DNA of 14,717 bases from Parcubacteria group bacterium Athens0714_26 (GTDB lineage Bacteria; Patescibacteriota; Minisyncoccia; UBA6257; 02-FULL-45-10c), in NCBI GenBank assembly GCA_007376745.1, contig VMGU01000031.1:1507-16223 (forward strand). The letters are read 5' to 3'. The notes under the pieces were generated by a model that saw only the letters and a list, made by a program, of their open reading frames with translations, was not told where the DNA came from and did no database searches. The position numbers were made by a program, and so were the translations under genes. Positions 12,716 to 14,717 of the stretch are shown piece by piece. Each line of letters opens with the position of its first letter. The stretch's first letter is position 1.

Positions 12716-12815
12716 ACGCGTGTTGTTTCGTTCTAGGCTAAAGGTCGATCTGCCTCTGGCGGAAAAAAATGTTCGAGCGGCACTGTAAAGACACGCTTGT
12801 ATTTTTATACTAACT

Positions 12816-12836
12816 AATCGCCAAGAAGGCGATTTT
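12816..12836 (+). terminator. Terminator-like hairpin after the transporter gene
   Basis: AATCGCC (12816-12822), loop AAGAA and GGCGATT (12828-12834) form a perfect 7-bp stem followed by TT. The T tail (TTTT counting the stem end) is short, so this is a weak or moderate terminator. It lies about 20 bases before the next start codon and could also act as a 5' leader hairpin of the glycosyltransferase transcript. Confidence 0.45.
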
Positions 12837-12855
12837 GCGGTAAAATAAAGATACA

Positions 12856-13890
12856 ATGAAAAAAGCAAAAATAGCTTTATTAGCTCCGCTTTGGATTCCG
12901 GTGCCGCCGAGAACTTACGGAGGTATTGAATTAATGTTATCCCTTCTTACCGAAGAATTGGTTGCGAGGAATTATGATGTCACACTTTTTGCTTCCGGCG
13001 ATTCAAAAACATCGGCAAAATTAATTCCTTTAACAGAAAAAGGAATTTGGCTACAAAAAGGATTGCGTAGTCCCCATGCTTATATAAATACCGCGATTGA
13101 AATAATTTACAAACACCGAAATTCTTTTGATTTGTTTCATAACCACTTTGATTTTTTTATGTTTCCGCTCTGTCTTTCGGAAACAATACCGATGTTAACA
13201 ACGCTTCATCGTCCGATGGATCCAGTGGCTGTCAAAGCTTATAAAACTTACGGTAAAATAAAGTTTTGCGCTATTTCTCGTGACCAGCAGCGGAGCGCCG
13301 AGGAAAATGGCATTCCAATAGAGGATGTCGTTTATAACGGAATTATCCCCGAAAAATATGTATTTAAGGAAGTAGCCGGGGATTATTTTATGTATCTCGG
13401 CCGGCTCAATAAAGAAAAGGGAATCGTTGATGCTATTAATATTTCAAGAGAAGCGGGAGTAAAACTTGTGGTCGCGGGAAATATCGTTGGCGCCGATGAG
13501 TGGAATTATTTTCTTCACGAGATTCAGCCTTTATTAAACGAAGAAAACGTGAATTTCGTCGGGCAAGTCGATTTTAACGAAAAGGTAAGGTTACTTGGCG
13601 GCGCTAAAGCCTTGCTTTTTCCAATCGACAGAAGAGAGCCTTTTGGTCTTGTTATGATTGAGGCAATGGCCTGTGGCACGCCGGTGATTGCTTATCGCCG
13701 TGGTTCAGTGCCAGAAGTGGTTAAAGATAAAAAAACCGGCTTTATTGTTGAAACAAAAGAAGAAATGATTGAGGCTATAAAAAATATTAATGCTATCAAT
13801 AGAAAAGATTGTAGGACTCATGTTGAACAAAATTTCACCATAAAACAAATGGTTGATAAATATGAGGAAATTTATAAAAAATTAATTTAA
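12856..13890 (+). CDS. Glycosyltransferase, GT4 family (first of a tandem pair)
   Basis: 344 residues with the two-domain GT-B architecture of GT4 retaining glycosyltransferases. The N-terminal acceptor domain opens with KIALLAPLWIPVPPRTYGGIE (glycine-rich loop near 21-24) and includes DLFHNHFDF. The C-terminal nucleotide-sugar domain has MYLGRLNKEKG (R183, K188), VVAGNIVG, FVGQVDFNEKVRLLGGAKALLFP and the hallmark E-x7-E motif EPFGLVMIE (E261, E269), then CGTPVIAYRRGSVPEVV. It ends naturally with a helix QMVDKYEEIYKKLI. Likely a cytoplasmic or membrane-associated enzyme adding a sugar to a surface glycan or glycolipid; neither donor nor acceptor can be told. Promoter not obvious (TATACT at 12806-12811 with a poor -35). 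No Shine-Dalgarno. Confidence 0.9.
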   Translation: MKKAKIALLAPLWIPVPPRTYGGIELMLSLLTEELVARNYDVTLFASGDSKTSAKLIPLTEKGIWLQKGLRSPHAYINTAIEIIYKHRNSFDLFHNHFDFFMFPLCLSETIPMLTTLHRPMDPVAVKAYKTYGKIKFCAISRDQQRSAEENGIPIEDVVYNGIIPEKYVFKEVAGDYFMYLGRLNKEKGIVDAINISREAGVKLVVAGNIVGADEWNYFLHEIQPLLNEENVNFVGQVDFNEKVRLLGGAKALLFPIDRREPFGLVMIEAMACGTPVIAYRRGSVPEVVKDKKTGFIVETKEEMIEAIKNINAINRKDCRTHVEQNFTIKQMVDKYEEIYKKLI

Positions 13891-13899
13891 TTTATTTGT

Positions 13900-14697
13900 A
13901 TGAAAAAATTACGCATTGCTCAAATTGCTCCTCTTTGGATAACAATTCCGCCCTTAAAATACGGGGGAATAGAAAGAATAGTTGCCATGCTTTGCGATGG
14001 CCTATCCGATAAAGGACACAAAGTGACGCTTTTTGCTTCGCCGGGATCCACAGCTAAAGGGAAATTAATTTCTGTTTTTGATAAACCCCTTCTTGACGCC
14101 AATGTCGCCTGGTCTAATCCGATTTGGAACCTCCGCAATCTTTCTTTGGCCATAGAAATGGCAAATGAGGGTAAATTTGATGTTATTCATTCTCACCTTG
14201 ACCTTTGGACGCTTTTTTTCCACAACCTGACAAAAACGCCGGTGATTCACACTATGCACAACCCTCTTTACAGGACAAACGCCGACGTAGATAAAGATGA
14301 CCGCTTGCGTCTTTTCACGGAAGAAGCAAAAAGAACAAATATTGTTTTTATCAGTCAATCGGCCAAAGATCAAGCAATGGTTGGCTTTTCTAAAAAGAAA
14401 GCAAGAATTATTTATAACGGGATAGACTTGTCGCATTTTAAATTTAATAAAAAAGGAGGAGATCATTTTGTCTGGATAGCCAGAATGAATAAGCATAAAG
14501 GAGTGGAAAACGCCATCGCGGCCGTTGAAAAATTAGGCGTCAAATTGCTTTTGGCCGGACGCATTGACCCGACTCAAACAGAATATTTTGAAACCTATAT
14601 CAAACCGCATCTTAATGAAAAGATTAAAAATCTTATTGACTTCCGCGTTACCTACATTTTGCCTCTTGATAATAGATTCTCCTTCTGGCTGATTTAA
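13900..14697 (+). CDS. Glycosyltransferase, GT4 family (second of the pair), C-terminal half lost
   Basis: 265 residues as read. A paralogue of the preceding gene: the opening KLRIAQIAPLWITIPPLKYGGIE and the later NGIDLSHF and VWIARMNKHKGVENAIAAVEKLGVKLLLAGRI align with it throughout. At about residue 243 (position 14629), after KPHLNEKIK, similarity stops abruptly. The expected FIGEV-type strand, the E-x7-E motif and the CGTPV segment never appear, and a TAA follows at 14695. The remaining sequence up to the window end fits no GT frame. A GT4 enzyme without the E-x7-E half cannot bind its nucleotide-sugar donor, so the reading is broken by rearrangement or by a wrong join near a contig end. 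It starts 9 bases after the previous stop. Confidence 0.8.
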   Translation: MKKLRIAQIAPLWITIPPLKYGGIERIVAMLCDGLSDKGHKVTLFASPGSTAKGKLISVFDKPLLDANVAWSNPIWNLRNLSLAIEMANEGKFDVIHSHLDLWTLFFHNLTKTPVIHTMHNPLYRTNADVDKDDRLRLFTEEAKRTNIVFISQSAKDQAMVGFSKKKARIIYNGIDLSHFKFNKKGGDHFVWIARMNKHKGVENAIAAVEKLGVKLLLAGRIDPTQTEYFETYIKPHLNEKIKNLIDFRVTYILPLDNRFSFWLI

Positions 14698-14717
14698 CGC
14701 CTTGAGCCCAGCCGAAA

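Noticed and set aside
12616..14655. The shared 9-mer GTTACCTAC at both the EamA break and the end of the second GT gene as a recombination signal
   Set aside because: The match is short, the flanks differ, and two occurrences in 14.7 kb are not convincing.

Overview
The window looks like a stretch of a small, AT-rich Candidate Phyla Radiation (Patescibacteria, most likely Parcubacteria-type) genome. The reasons are the shortened SecA, UvrA, UvrB and UvrC proteins, a SecA loop of a kind I associate with Parcubacteria, compact gene packing, start codons almost all without Shine-Dalgarno sequences, and UGA used as a normal stop (unlike Gracilibacteria). This placement is inference from sequence character; no marker gene fixes it. 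Gene identities come from reading motifs, not from database searches.

Layout. (1) Positions 3-1692, plus strand: the 3' end of triosephosphate isomerase, a membrane-anchored SIMPL-domain protein and a GtrA-like membrane protein, closely spaced. (2) Positions 1693-2022 have no gene but much structure: two good sigma-70-type promoters, a terminator-like hairpin, and a 15-nt sequence present three times in alternating orientation directly upstream of hpf. (3) Positions 2023-4607: hpf (ribosome hibernation) and secA (protein export), a pairing known in other bacteria. (4) Positions 4617-5378, minus strand: a RecB/Cas4-type PD-(D/E)XK nuclease-like protein with a zinc-binding insert. (5) Positions 5530-11877: nucleotide excision repair. 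uvrB and uvrA are in tandem, then a minus-strand membrane protein (YdjM-like), then uvrC. The minus gene shares a palindromic terminator with uvrA and an overlapping divergent promoter with uvrC. (6) Positions 11887-14697: an EamA/DMT-type transporter broken by a frameshifting deletion, then two tandem paralogous GT4 glycosyltransferases, the second losing homology near the window end.

How the genes work together: UvrA and UvrB find and verify DNA lesions and UvrC makes the cuts. The set is nearly complete but reduced. UvrB lacks its C-terminal UVR segment and UvrC lacks most of its matching UVR motif. UvrB also carries an in-frame insertion that resembles an interspersed palindromic repeat. 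uvrA and the EamA gene each have a frame break, and secA has a clean in-frame gap at a conserved site. These could be real decay, lineage-specific reduction or assembly errors, and only reads or close relatives can decide. No CRISPR array, tRNA, rRNA or insertion sequence was recognised. I see no convincing new multi-gene system. The most distinctive unexplained structure is the alternating-repeat leader in front of hpf-secA.
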